A DNA stretch of 64,000 nucleotides. Origin: Ehretia macrophylla (Eukaryota > Streptophyta > Magnoliopsida > Boraginales > Ehretiaceae). The notes under the pieces are model-generated. The model saw only the letters and a list, made by a program, of their open reading frames with translations, was not told the DNA's origin and ran no database searches. The stretch lies in NCBI GenBank assembly GCA_037974665.1, contig CM075764.1, positions 79,817,825-79,881,824 of the forward strand. The letters run 5' to 3'. The number at the start of each line of letters is the position of its first letter. Position 1 is the first letter of the stretch. A program made the position numbers and the translations under genes. Below, one piece after another: positions 46,071-57,761 of this stretch.

Positions 46071-47955
46071 ATTTACGACTAAGGAGACTACAGGATATTA
46101 TTCTTATTTTCCCGAAGATCAAAGTATATTGATCAGTCGAGATGCCGTCTTTCTTGAAAACGAGTTTGTTCAAGAAGAAGGCAGAGGGAGAAAAATAATA
46201 ATAGAAGAAGAGTCTTCTGAACCACAAATCGACCCAAGTCTTGATCCTGAACCAATTCAACAAGATCCAAAACCAGTCATCACACAAGGACCTCGAAGAT
46301 CTAGTAGAGTATCCCGTCCTCCTGAGAGATATGGTTATCTGCTTGAGGAAACACAAGAGTTGTTTGTGGTAGGGGATAAAGATCATTTGGATAATCCTAC
46401 TGATTATGAGGAAGCAATACAAGATATTGATTCCGAGAAATAGAGGCAGGCTATGCAAATAGAGATAGATTCCATGTATTCAAATGATGTTTGGACCTTA
46501 GTTGACCGACCTAAAGGTATTGTACCTATAGGTTGTACATGGGTCTTCAAAAGGAAACTTGGAATAGATGGAAATGTGGAAACTTATAAAGCAATGCTGG
46601 TTGCAAAAGGTTTTCGTCAGAAACAAGGTATTGATTATGATGAAACTTTTTCACCAGTGCTTAAGTCCATCTGCATCATTCTTGCTATTGCCGCACACTA
46701 TGATTATGAGATATGGAAAATAGATGTTAAAACTGCGTTCCTGAATGGCTATCTTGAGGAAGATATCTATATGGAACATCCTGAAGGTTTTAAATCCAGT
46801 AAAGATCAAGTGTGTAAGCTTAAAAGATCAATATTTGGTCTAAAACAAGCCTTTCGTCTTGGAACATCATATTTAATAATGAGATCAAAGAGATTGGTTT
46901 CATTAGAAATGATGACGAACCTTGTGTATACAAAAGGATCAGTGGAGCATGACCAATTTTCTGATTTTGTATGTTGATGACATTCTTATCATGGGAAATG
47001 ATGTTGGACAGATGATGTCCACTAAGATTTGGTTGAATAGCAAGTTCTCCATGAAAGATCTTGGAGAAGCTTCTTATATCTTAGGGATTCGTGTCTATAG
47101 AGATAGAATGAAAAGATTGATTGGCTTGTCTCAAAGTCTGTACATAGAGCGAGTATTGAAGAAATTCAATATGGAGAGTTCTAAGAAAGGTCTTCTGCCA
47201 ATCCGGCATGGAATACATCTTTCTAAGAACATGTATCCCAAATCTGAAGATGAAAGGCAACGTATGGAACGTGTGCCTTATGCTTCGGCAGTTGGCAGTC
47301 TCATGTATGCCATGTTATGCACAAGGCCTAATATTGCATATGCTATAAGCCTTGTGAGCAGATATCAGTCTGATCTAGGAGAAGAACACTGGATGGCAGT
47401 GAAGCATATCCTTAAGTACTTGCGAAGGACTAAGGACCTTGCACTGATTTATGGAAGATGAGAACTCCGGATAGATGGGTACATAGATTCAGATTTTTAA
47501 TCAGATACGGATGATAGAAAGTCTACATCCGGATTTGTGTTTGTTTGTAATGGAGGAGCAGTAAGTTGGAAGAGTTCCAGCAACCTGTTACTGCTGACTC
47601 CACTACAGAAGCCGAGTACATTGCTGCATCTGATGCAGCAAAAGAAGCTATTTGGATGAAGAAGTTCTTGTTAGAGCTAGAAGTGGTTCCTTCCATCGAG
47701 TTGCTGATACCACTGTATTGCGACAACAATGGAGCTATTGCACAAGCTAAGGAACCTAGATCTCATCAAAAATCCAAACACATTGAAAGGTGTTTTCATA
47801 TCATTCGAGAGATAGTTGCTCGAAAAGATATAAGTCTGCAGAAAGTTCCTACATTAGAGAATGTAGCTGACCCACTTACTAAGCCCATGAGTCAATCGCA
47901 ATTAGAACGTCATCTTGAAAAGATGGGGATGCGATACCATGTAGATATGTGCTGA
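46071..47955 (+). pseudogene. pol: Copia element 1 pol remnant: integrase tail, reverse transcriptase, RNase H
   Basis: Remnant of the copia polyprotein. It opens in the integrase C-terminal tail (TTGYYSYFPEDQSILISRDA) and linker (SSRVSRPPERYGYLLEE). A TAG at 46441 stands where the sister has Trp. The RT follows: WVFKRKLGIDGNVETYKAML, KQGIDYDETFSPV, IDVKTAFLNGYLEEDIYM, then a frameshift near 46860-46940, and the catalytic ILYVDDILIMGND, intact here. RNase H is shifted again near 47470-47570 and ends with STTEAEYIAASDAAKEA, PLYCDNNGAIAQA and the tail KPMSQSQLERHLEKMGMRYH. The terminus is TGA at 47953-47955. Confidence 0.9.
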
Positions 47956-47974
47956 AGGCTATATTTATAGCATT

Positions 47975-47990
47975 AGTGCAAGTGGGAGAT
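47975..47990 (+). other. Polypurine tract of copia element 1
   Basis: GCAAGTGGGAGAT directly precedes the LTR start TGTTAGAG. The same bases precede the 3' LTR of element 2 at 63600. Confidence 0.8.
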
Positions 47991-49239
47991 TGTTAGAGAT
48001 ATGCCCTAATGCTATATAGTTAGATGACCTATATAGGGAATTTTGATGTAAATCTGAATGGCATGTTAATTGGATGTTCATATTCTCCTTTAAATTATAT
48101 GAATATGTCCTCAATATTTTTCGGAGAAGAAATATATTCTTAAGGTGTTGAGAATTCAATGGCATGTTTCTTCGACATGATAAACATTCAAAAGCATTCA
48201 TAGTCCTTAGATTATTCAATCAGGACTAGAATAATAAAGTACGGATTATCATATGTAGTTACCTTTGATTAACATAGAGATGTTAATGATAAAGGGTAGC
48301 GAGCGTTAAGCTACAACAGCATAGGGATGCGATTAACTGACATATGAATGATCGTTGGTTGAACGGATCATTGAATGTGACCAGAATGATGAAACTACAT
48401 GACTTTGGATTAATAGTTTGTCATTCGTTGCAAATTGTGCAAATTAATCATTTGACTTAAGAAATTACGGCTGCCGGCTATATCAGGGGCTAAATCTTGC
48501 ATTTGGACAATGCTCGCCTTCTTTGAGGGTGAGATATGGCCTCTTGTAGTTTAGTCTTGTGATATGAGTCCGACAGGTAATTGTCAAGATAGGATCTGTT
48601 AACCTCCGACAGTGAGGCGATGTCCTATGCGATCTAGTGTCGGTCGTCGGAAATGAGAAATCCTCGGCCGGGGTAGTTGAATGATTGAAAGGTGTTTTTC
48701 CATAGATGTCATCTCTTATTCTACTGAATTCGATCTATGCATAGAATCATATAGCGGACTTAATCATTTTATGGTCCCCACAACGATCGGAATATTTTAA
48801 CAGAATGATCGGACTGCATGCTAATTTGTGACTATAAATAGGTTCGTTGGAATTTGACTTCATTACTGTACATATTGTCATGATACGTTCATTGCTAGTG
48901 CATCACTCATGAACATAAAGGTATTCCAGAAAATGACAGAGACATTTTCATAATCGATCCTTTATTGATGTACGGTCATGAACCTAAAAAGTCACACACT
49001 TAGGGTATCATGAATAAAGCATTTCTGAGCTTGGTATTGAGTTGGAAACACGTTAAAGTGTTAACGGTGTGATTTTGGACATTACCGGTTAAGTGGGACA
49101 AAATCATAATTTTTAAAAGTTAGGGATCAAAGTGTAAATACTAAAAAGTATTAGGGCTTTAGTGCAAATAGATTGAGGGTTCAATCTGCAATTAATTATT
49201 CTAAAAGGTTTTAGGAATAATTAATGTTTGTCTTCACTA

Positions 49240-49792
49240 CTTGGTTTGTGAAACAAATGAATATCTTTTCTTCGAATGTTCATTCACGAAGAGAATCTGG
49301 AAACAAGAATTAAATGCACTCTCTAGGGATCACTCAATCTTTACTCTGACAAGCATCATGGATATTGTTAACACTATTCAACACAAAAGTGGTGATGCTA
49401 AAACCCAGATTTTTCGAACATATCTTTGTGCTACAATTTACAACATTTGGTTGGAACGTAACCGTAGAATTTTCAACAATGAAGCCCTTACTGAAGAACA
49501 AATATTGAACATCATTCGATATGAGGTTACTCCAAAGATCTTTCTTGGTCATCGATTCCACAACTCAACTCTCAACCATAGAACTCTGAACAACTGGGGA
49601 GTTTAAATTGTTATTTGTTGTTTTCTTTTATTCTCTTTTCCTTTACGATCCAAGAGTTTTCTTGGATCTTTTGATTGTTTTCCTTTGATTTCTTTTTTGT
49701 TTTTTGTTATCCTTTTTGGTTTTGATGTACATGTCTTGTACTGTACTTTTCTTTTTTCAATAATATTACACTGAATTAAAATTAAAAAAAAA
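49240..49792 (+). mobile_element. 5'-truncated LINE insertion in the copia LTR
   Basis: The sister LTR reads TCTTCACTAAAAGACAAAC at 57541; here about 550 bp interrupt it after TCTTCACTA (49239), ending in nine A. Codons 49241-49606 give the last ~120 residues of a LINE ORF2: LFFECSFTKRIWKQE, ATIYNIWLERNRRIFNNEAL. They resemble the same part of the LINE at 25430-25784 (FFECCFIKRIW, ASIYHIWRERN) but differ enough to be another LINE family. The 3' UTR is T-rich. No clear target duplication is seen. Confidence 0.88.
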
Positions 49793-49993
49793 GACAAACA
49801 ACAAGTTACACAAAAGGACAAGCACTAAAAGACGAAACACAAAAGGACAAAAGACAATTTGCACAAAAAGGCAAAAGACAAGTTGCATGCAAAATTGTCC
49901 AATTTGCCCCCCTTTTGGCCGGCCATGCATAGGATTAGGACACTTGGCTTCTTGATCATGACACTTGGCATTTGATGAGCTTGTTCATGCATC

Positions 49994-50001
49994 TATAAAT
50001 A
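49994..50001 (+). promoter_or_regulatory. Second TATA box in copia element 1 LTR
   Basis: CATCTATAAATAGCAGAC, kept identically in element 2 at 57754-57761, about 600 bp from the LTR end. The transcript from here would include the leader used by element 2. Confidence 0.6.
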
Positions 50002-50509
50002 GCAGACAAGTTCTTCATTCTTGTTTGCACCTTATGGCCGAAATTCTCTCTCTTTTAGAAGCATATTGTTCTCTCTTTTCTCTTGGTGTTTTCGGCCAAG
50101 TCTAGTAGAGATAGGAAACTTTTGCTTCTAAGTTTTTAACTCACGTATACCTAAGCTCTTGGACTTAACTAAGCTAGCACTATAATTAGTTAAGTTGTCC
50201 CTTGCTTTTGGATACCCGTGGACCGACTAGGACCCTTGCACGTGTGAATGATCTTTGCCCGAGTCCAGATCTTCTTCAAGTGTCTACATCCGAGTTCTCC
50301 ACGCGAGGTATTTCATTTTAAATACATTTGTATATAGTGGTATATACTTTATTGTATTTACTTTTAATGTACTAGTTACGGATTTACTCTTAAGTTTATG
50401 TAAATACAAACTTGTTTACATGCAAATTTTAATTGTTATTATTTTCGCTGCGCTTGCATGTTTTTGTTATTTATATATCTCGAAACGATCCCGTTGTGCT
50501 CCCGCTTTT

Positions 50510-50594
50510 GAAGCTGACGCCATTATGCGCCTTCATTTTGAAGCTGATGCCTTTTGTGTCTTCATTATGAAGTTGACGCCTTTATGCGCCTTTA
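50510..50594 (+). repeat. Three ~29-bp tandem repeats at the copia LTR end
   Basis: Units begin GAAGCTGACGCC, GAAGCTGATGCC and GAAGTTGACGCC, each ending near GCGCCTT. The same three-unit array ends the LTR of element 2 (58270-58354), so it is a fixed part of this LTR family. Confidence 0.85.
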
Positions 50595-50599
50595 GTAAT

Positions 50600-50708
50600 T
50601 AGAGGAATGATGCAATATATAGTACAGATCTTGCCTTTTGTATGTTTAGATTTACAGTTACAGACTCTTTGTCCAATCTTAGGAAGGGTTGGGTTTGGGG
50701 TCGTTACA
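50600..50708 (+). mobile_element. LTR D, part 4 (3' end)
   Basis: Resumes after the copia duplication and ends GGTTTGGGGTCGTTACA at 50708, the normal chromovirus LTR 3' end. Confidence 0.65.
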
Positions 50709-51627
50709 ATATATCTCGACTACCAAGGTAATGATAGAGGAAGTGACGGGACCTCTGGATTTACCGATATATATCGACCCTCAAAGTATTGATTCTTTCT
50801 CTTGCTAGGACCCATTGATCCTTCTACGGGATAGGGATTGATCCTCCTACGGGATAGGGATTGATTCTCCTACGAGATAGGGACTGATCCTCCTACGAGA
50901 CAAGGACTGATCCTCCTACGGGATAGGGACCGATCCTCTTATGGGACAGAGATCCAATGATATCTTGGAAGAGTTTGGTTATTTAATTGTTATTAACCTG
51001 GATTGTATATCTTGTATTCTCATTTGTAAATTCTTGTGTGCATGACACGTTTTATCAAATTGATTACGAAAAGATAAAACATTTGCGAAAACCCTTCCTA
51101 TTCAATCGTCACTGAGCTATATGCGAGGATCTAGCTCACCCCTCTTTTGATCAATTACATGTGACGATTAGCCGAGCAAGCTCCCATGTAGTTGTAAGCT
51201 ATATTGATATGTTGTGATGGATTTTTACCCTAGTTGATCTACGTGCTTGCCTATGAAGATGAACTTTTTGTTGAAAAGATATGATTTTGTAAATTGTTCA
51301 ACTGATTATGCTGTAACATTCTTTTGGTTTATTAGCCACCTAGTTAAGTTAGGTTATTAATCTTATGAGACCTAAGTTTGGGATGATGGAATGTATGAAT
51401 TCAAGTCTTGTAATTATGTAACAGGATGAAGTAAACCTTTAAGGCAGATAACTTTGGAGAATGTTAGAAATCTTTCGAAACTTCTTATGGCATTTTAATG
51501 GATGTACATGTTATTAAAATAATACTCATAGGTTTTAAGACTATTAAGTTATTAATCTCATAAATAAGTATTACGAACGTCATGTTTCGGCCTTAGCCTA
51601 GCGATAGGTCAGGGTTGGGGCGTGACA
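50709..51627 (+). mobile_element. Plus-strand chromovirus LTR 3' portion (N)
   Basis: Begins in the mid-LTR block (TCTCGACTACCAAGG; compare CCTCGGCTACCACCC at 34990) and ends GGGTTGGGGCGTGACA at 51627. LTR D lies inserted at its left edge. It contains a 23-bp repeat array. Confidence 0.6.
50817..50954 (+). repeat. Minisatellite, six copies of a 23-bp unit
   Basis: Unit GATCCTCCTACGGGATAGGG plus three bases, exactly 23 bp in each of six copies, with a few substitutions in each. Confidence 0.95.
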
Positions 51628-51792
51628 CTACACCTACAAGGCCCAAATTGCACATAAACACTAGTTCTAAGCATATTCTAACCATTTTAGGCCCTTATTT
51701 AGCTGTGTGAACCTTTATCTAACTTCAATTAATCATTAGAACAACAAATTTCACTCAAACAAGATTCTTCAAGCAATAGTACTATTCATCTT
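51628..51792 (-). mobile_element. Minus-strand LTR fragment (M), target of copia element 2
   Basis: Composition and words such as GTACTATTCATCTT match the minus-strand chromovirus LTRs (compare GCACTATTCATCATC at 56312). Bounded by LTR N on the left and copia element 2 on the right. Confidence 0.4.
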
Positions 51793-52809
51793 TGTTAGAG
51801 ATATGCCCTAATACTATATAGTTAAATGACCTATATAGGGCATTTTGATGTAAATCTGAATGGCATATTAATTGGATGTTCATATTTTCCGTTCAATTAT
51901 ATGAATATGTCCTCAATGTTTTTTGGAGAAGAAATATATTCTTAAGGTGTTGAGAATTCTATGGCATGTTTCTTCGACATGATAAACATTCTAAAGCATT
52001 CATAGTCCTTAGATTATTCAACCAGGACTAGAATAATCAAGTACAGACTATCATATATAGTTACCCAAAAGATTAACAAAGAGATGTTAATGATAAAGGG
52101 TAGCGAGTGTTGAGCTACAACAACATAGGGATGCGATTAACTGACATATGAATGATCGTTAGTTCAACGGATCATTGAATGTGACCAAAATGATGAAACT
52201 ACATGACTTTGGATTAATAGTTTGTCATTCGTTGCAAATTGTGCAAATTAATCATTTGACTTGAGAAATTACGGCTACCAGCTATATCAGGGGCTAAATC
52301 TTGTGTTTGGACAATGCTCGCCTTCTTTGAGGGTGAGATACGGCCTCTTGCAGTTTAGTCTTATGATATGAGTCCGACAGGTAATTGTCAAGATAGGATC
52401 TGTTAACCTCCGACAGTGAGACGATGTCCTATGTGATCTAGTGTCGGTCGTCCGAAATGAGAAATCCTCAGCCGGGGTAGTTGAACAATAGAAATGTGTT
52501 TTTCCATAGATGTCATCTCTCATTCCACCGAATTAGATCTATGCATAGAATCGTATAGCGGACTTAATCATTTCATGATCCCCATTATGATCGGGACATT
52601 TTAACAGAAGGATCGGACTGTACGCTAATTTGCGACAATAAATAGGTTCGTTGGAATTTGACTTCATTACTGTACATATTTTCATGATACGTTCGTTGCT
52701 AGCGCGTCACTCATGAACATGAAGGTATTCTGAAAAATGACAGAGACATTTTCGGAATCGATCCTTTATCGATGTACGGTCATGTACCTAAAAAGTCACA
52801 CACTTAGGG

Positions 52810-55800
52810 TGTAACGCCCCGATCTCTCACAAGACCGGAGTTCCCAATTCCATTCCCAAGGCACAAGAAACAAGGGAAAACGGATGAAGCCTCCCCTGTT
52901 TATAGGACAATCCAAAACCTGTAAACAATATTTATAACTACAAAACTATGGGCTAACTCCATTCACCCAATCAAGCATACACGACCAATAAACAATAACA
53001 TAGTCCATTAAGCTATTACAGACCACCTACAAATCAAATACAAACAAGATCCAACACAATTACAAGCCGAGTTTCTATAGTTCCAATCAAATTACAATTC
53101 AAACCACTTTACAAATTCACATGGATTCGCAGGTACTAATAATGGAAGTCATCACAAGCAAATAAGGTAATTCTCGAGCTTTCCCTATATCACCTTGCGA
53201 AGGTGTTGAACCTGAAAGGTGTTAGAAACGAGGGTGAGTATACAACTGGAATACTCAGTGAGGGAGGGGAATGGGAACAGTATACCAGGGTTCGTGCAAT
53301 GCAGCAACTTAACACAATTAATGCAATAAATAAACAATGAATAACAATTCTAATACCACATTTTAAAAGGATACAATCAATAACCCTTATCACTCCAAAT
53401 CTTCGATCCCCGATCCACGAACCACGATCTCAATCTCGATATGCCGGCATCCCTTACACCAATGGGTACTCCGGATGTACCCGATCCTATGACCCAACAC
53501 CCCTTGACAATCTCCAGACCAGGCGAGTGAGGGAATAGCAGACGGAGCTAAGGCAACCAACACTGGCAAGCCCGATGCCGCCCAGCGAGGCTATCGCATC
53601 CGCTGTGACAATGAGGTTGCGCAACCACGCTGCAATGCAAGAATGCTAACAATGACAATATAATCAGGAAACACATTTAAGGACAAAAAGTAAGTTGTTC
53701 TCGCACCAAGTTACAATTTAGCAACAATAAGCATATATCAATTACGCAATTATACTAAACAATATACTCTTTTAGAAAGAAAATAAATTATAATGTACGT
53801 AAGGATGCAGGTCCCTCACTTGTACCAAGCTCCAAGATGTAAGTTTGAATCACATCATTTCCAGTCACCTTGAACCTATGAGCAAACATTACTTCAATTA
53901 TTCTTTAACTACAACATTCATTAATTATTCAGTTAGGTTAGCTAACTTATAACTTCGCTTATTTGACATATATACAATATCTATTAGAATTCTATTTTTA
54001 ACAAAACACCACTTTTATATACTTTAACTTAACATATATTCCATATTTTCAATAGTCTACAAGTTAATTAAGAAGATAGTTCAAAAACTTAAAGGAGAAT
54101 GATTCAACCAGCATGCTACAACTAGATATAAACCGAGCTAGAATTTAGTTTAACTAAAATCAACACATGAGCCTGCAGTTACTCATACTATTTCTCATTT
54201 TACTTTAGTTAATAACTTGTACAAGAAACTAATTCACTCCACATAACAATAAACTAGCCATTAACTCAACTCAAAGAATTTCTCCAAAGAATTTATAGAT
54301 AATAAAGGTTAGGTTACTTTAATGTTCAAATGACACATTCATTCACAATGACACTACCCAGTCTGTTACTACTTTAATGAACTTCTAATTCATATTCTAC
54401 TTTACTTACAATAGTTAGTAATATCTCTATGAAGATAGCCCAACATTAGCACATAGGGAAAGAAATGCATTTATCAACTAATAGAAAAGTTAACTATCAA
54501 CCATTTAATAACTAACATACTATTTTAGTAAAATAACTATACTTCAAGCTAAGATTCTAACATATCACTAGTAGTATTAACTTAAGTTAATTACATTTAA
54601 CATATAATAGACAACTATCAACTTACAATTAACCTTACATGTAGTTTCAAAAAGCATTAAACACATTCTTCCACATAGTTTACTTGACCTTTCTAAGTGT
54701 TCACTAGTTGCACATTGATAACAACAACTAATTCTAACAATTGAATTGTTTAGCATATATAGAAACATTACCTATGTCTAAAGGTGGTGACCATCACAAC
54801 TCTACTAGCATTTCTCATTCACAGTCGAATAGAATAGCTTTCAATTTAAATTAACTTTACTAGCAATTAGATTTCAATTACAATTCATGAAAACAACATA
54901 ACTATAAGAGCCTCATTACGTTATTAATCATCCAAGGACACTACACAATAAGGTCTTGATCGAATACATCCAATTAGAACTGAATTATATCATTACTATA
55001 GCAAAATAACAACAAAATTCAGATTCTCGCGTAACAGGGCATTTCTGACACATCTCACCAAAATGATCATAACTTGCTCTAGACAACTCCGATTAATGCA
55101 CCGTAAAAAGCTTTAGAAATTAGACTCGTAAGGCTTTCTAACAGTATATAATTTAACCCCTAATCCTTCTCCAATTAATACAGTTTTAAGCTCGAAGTTG
55201 CCTCAATTTTGCTGAAAAATCTGGACAGCCACGGTTGAACACACACACATTAAGTTCTCAACGTTTTTAATTGAATTTCTTGCATGCATGGACTGATTTT
55301 CTTTAGCAATAACTTAGCAAGCAAAGATTGTACCTCCTTTAGACATATTCACAAATACGTAACTCATAAGATCTCACTCAAAAAGATTTGCTTTCTATAC
55401 AAACACACTTAATACTTAAACATAATCCAACTATAAACATGACCTAGAATTATTATCATGCTTATTCACCCAAATTACAATTTATAACTTACTCAATAGA
55501 CAAATATAACAATTATAATAACTCAAATAGCTAATCATGCAATAGGCTCAACTAATTTACATAAACTCTAACAAAACTCCTTCAAAATGCTTACAAATTA
55601 GATTCTAATCTTCACACAAGATAATGAACCTCAAATCTAACTATACTACATCTCTAATGACACTTTATGGCACCATTTAAGCCCTTGAAATCTTACTTTA
55701 AAGTACAATTACCCCAAAAGTCCAAATTTACCTCTTTATGCATTATACTACAAGTACTCTAATCGAAGCTCAATTAAGCGAAGCGAATACATTTCTAGCA

Positions 55801-57310
55801 CCTCCTCACTTACTAGACACTAGCCCTAATGCCCGAACGCACCCGGATTCACTTTCAACCCGAAACTCCTTTGTCAATATTTGCTATTAAGCTCCAAACC
55901 GAAAGGCAAGGTTCAAGATTCCCAAACGAGTTATCCTATCCTTCAAACTACACCTTATGGCACCCCAAGGACCCTCGAGTTCACCTGTTAAACCTCGTTT
56001 ACCATTAAATCCCCGATTTCCTCTTTGTGTGTTTATACTACAAGTACCAATTTCGGAATCCAAACAAGCGAAACAAAGGCACTTCTAAGGCTTCAATACT
56101 TAATAAAGACTAGCCATAATCTCAAAACATACCCGGATTCGAGTTAACCCCGAAATTCCCAATTAAAGTAGCCTATTTTGATCAAAATTCTCAAAATTTT
56201 CACATGGCAAGTATAACGAATATTTTTCCCATGCTCAAGGACCTAATTCGCAACTACTAGAAGCCTCGAATCGAATTAAATTGTAACTTTTTTTTCGGAA
56301 CCCTAGTTTAGCACTATTCATCATCTTCTCTAAGTTGAATTTTGCATTTCTAGCCAATCAAGAAGCTAACTAACTTCAAAATTTTGCTCTACATACTTAT
56401 TTAAGCATATTTGAAGCAATAAATTAAGCTAAAACACAAGAGTTTACTATTCACATTTTTTACTATTCATCATCTTCTACATGTGAAATCTTGTCAAAAA
56501 ATTATTTTCAAGCTATACCAATGCATATACAAGGTCTCTAGCATGTAATAATACTATATAGAATAAGAATCAAGCATGTTATGGCACATTAATGGCAAAA
56601 TCCGAAAATTGCAAAATTGAACATAAACTTTAAAACTCCATGAAAATGAAAAAAATTCCTCACAAAGTTTTTGTTCCGAAATGCGAAAAACGAATGGTAG
56701 AAAGATAGAGGACGCCAAGATGAGTCCAAATATGCAATTTGAGCTTCCAACTCCTTCATTTACACCTTTAAAGAGCCAAAATTGCATAAAATTTATTATT
56801 CCCGTAATAAGGGTTTGGTGGCTGATTTGGAGTATTTTTTGACAGATTTTGAAGTTGTAGGGTGTTAAAATGAAGTCAAAGGATCAAAGGATAATATATG
56901 TGAGTGGAAAATCACTATTTTCTTTAAAAACATTATTTTAACACGCTAAAACTCAACTTTAATTTCATATTTTGTTACAAATTCAATTTTTTTTCTAAAC
57001 CAATAATCAAAATATAATGGTAGACTAGTTTTTAAAATGTTTAAAAGACTAGTTTTAAAAATTTTAGGAGAAAGATCAATAAATAGAACTTAAAACACTT
57101 TAAATGCAATTCTCACTAAAAATTCTTATGAAAATAATATGAATGCACATATTTCATGTAATAAAAGAAATAAACATGAAATTATACATTACGTGACAAA
57201 TAATCAATTTAAACAAGTAAAAGCATGTAATTTACAATTTAAATAATCAAATGCACGTAAATAACAATTAAACAAGTATTTGCACATAAATTCGGGACCG
57301 GGGTCTCACA
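52810..57310 (-). mobile_element. 4.5-kb solo LTR (E), minus strand, TAGGG duplication
   Basis: TAGGG at 52805-52809 and 57311-57315 flank 4501 bp that read TGTAACGCCCCGATCTC...GGGACCGGGGTCTCACA on the plus strand, i.e. TGTGAGACCCC...GGGGCGTTACA on the minus strand. The sister copia LTR is uninterrupted at this site. Contains the hairpin (53235-53257), GGTTGCGCAACC (53615-53626), the GC-rich block (53440-53640) and, on the minus strand, TTTCAGGTTC just past the hairpin. No coding sequence was recognised. This fixes the LTR length of the long-LTR chromovirus type. Confidence 0.95.
53235..53257 (-). other. Conserved LTR hairpin in solo LTR E
   Basis: TGAGTAT (53235-53241) pairs perfectly with ATACTCA (53251-53257), loop of nine, next to GTGAGGGAGG (CCTCCCTCAC on the minus strand). 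Confidence 0.7.
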
Positions 57311-57753
57311 TAGGGTATCATGAATAAAGCATTTCTGAGCTTGGTATTGAGTTGGAAACACGTTAAAGTGTTAACGGTGTGATTTTGGACATTACCGGTT
57401 AAGTGAGCCAAAATCATAATTTTTGAAAGTTTTGGGACCAAATGTAAATACTGAAAAGTATTGGGGCTTTAGTGCAAATAGATTGAAGGGTCAATCTATA
57501 ATTAATTATTCTAAAAGGGTTTAGGAATAATTAATGTTTCTCTTCACTAAAAGACAAACAACAAGTTGCACAAAAAGACAAGCACTAAAAGACGAAACAC
57601 AAAAGGACAAAAGACAACTTGCACAAAAAGACAAAAGACAAGTTGCATGCAAAATTGTCCAATTTGCCCCCCCTTTGGCCGACCATGCATAGGATTAGGA
57701 CACTTGGCTTATTGATCATGACACTTGGCATTTGATGAGCTTGTTCATGCATC

Positions 57754-57761
57754 TATAAATA
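57754..57761 (+). promoter_or_regulatory. TATA box of copia element 2 LTR
   Basis: CATCTATAAATAGCAGAC, identical to element 1 at 49994. It is the likely core promoter, since the leader and gag lie downstream. Confidence 0.6.

Larger units (their letters stand above)
45172..50594 (+). mobile_element. Copia element 1, internally deleted, GTAAT duplication
   Basis: GTAAT at 45167-45171 and 50595-50599 flank an element that starts TGTTATAGATATGCCC and ends GCGCCTTTA (CTTCA in the sister copy). It has the first ~900 bp of a 5' LTR joined directly to the end of the integrase region, then RT/RNase H, a polypurine tract and a complete 3' LTR with a LINE fragment inside. The rest of the 5' LTR, primer site, gag, protease and most of integrase are missing. 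The sister element 2 lies at 51793 onward. Confidence 0.93.
47991..50594 (+). mobile_element. 3' LTR of copia element 1, with a LINE insertion
   Basis: TGTTAGAGATATGCCC...GCGCCTTTA. Without the 49240-49788 insertion it is about 2.05 kb, the same as the LTR of element 2. It has TATAAATA at 48833-48840 and again at 49994-50001, a tract of AAAAGACAA words (49786-49890) and three ~29-bp repeats at the end (50510-50594). The 115-codon frame at 50255-50602 lies over the LTR repeats and is not a gene. Confidence 0.92.

Noticed and set aside
50255..50602. Open frame in the copia LTR, also at 58015-58248
   Set aside because: It lies in U5 and ends in the tandem repeats; length differs between the copies.
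30220..50708. LTRs C and D as the two LTRs of one full-length element
   Set aside because: No primer site follows C, no gag or pol lies between, the sequences are too diverged, and outer flanks CTCTA and ATATA do not match.
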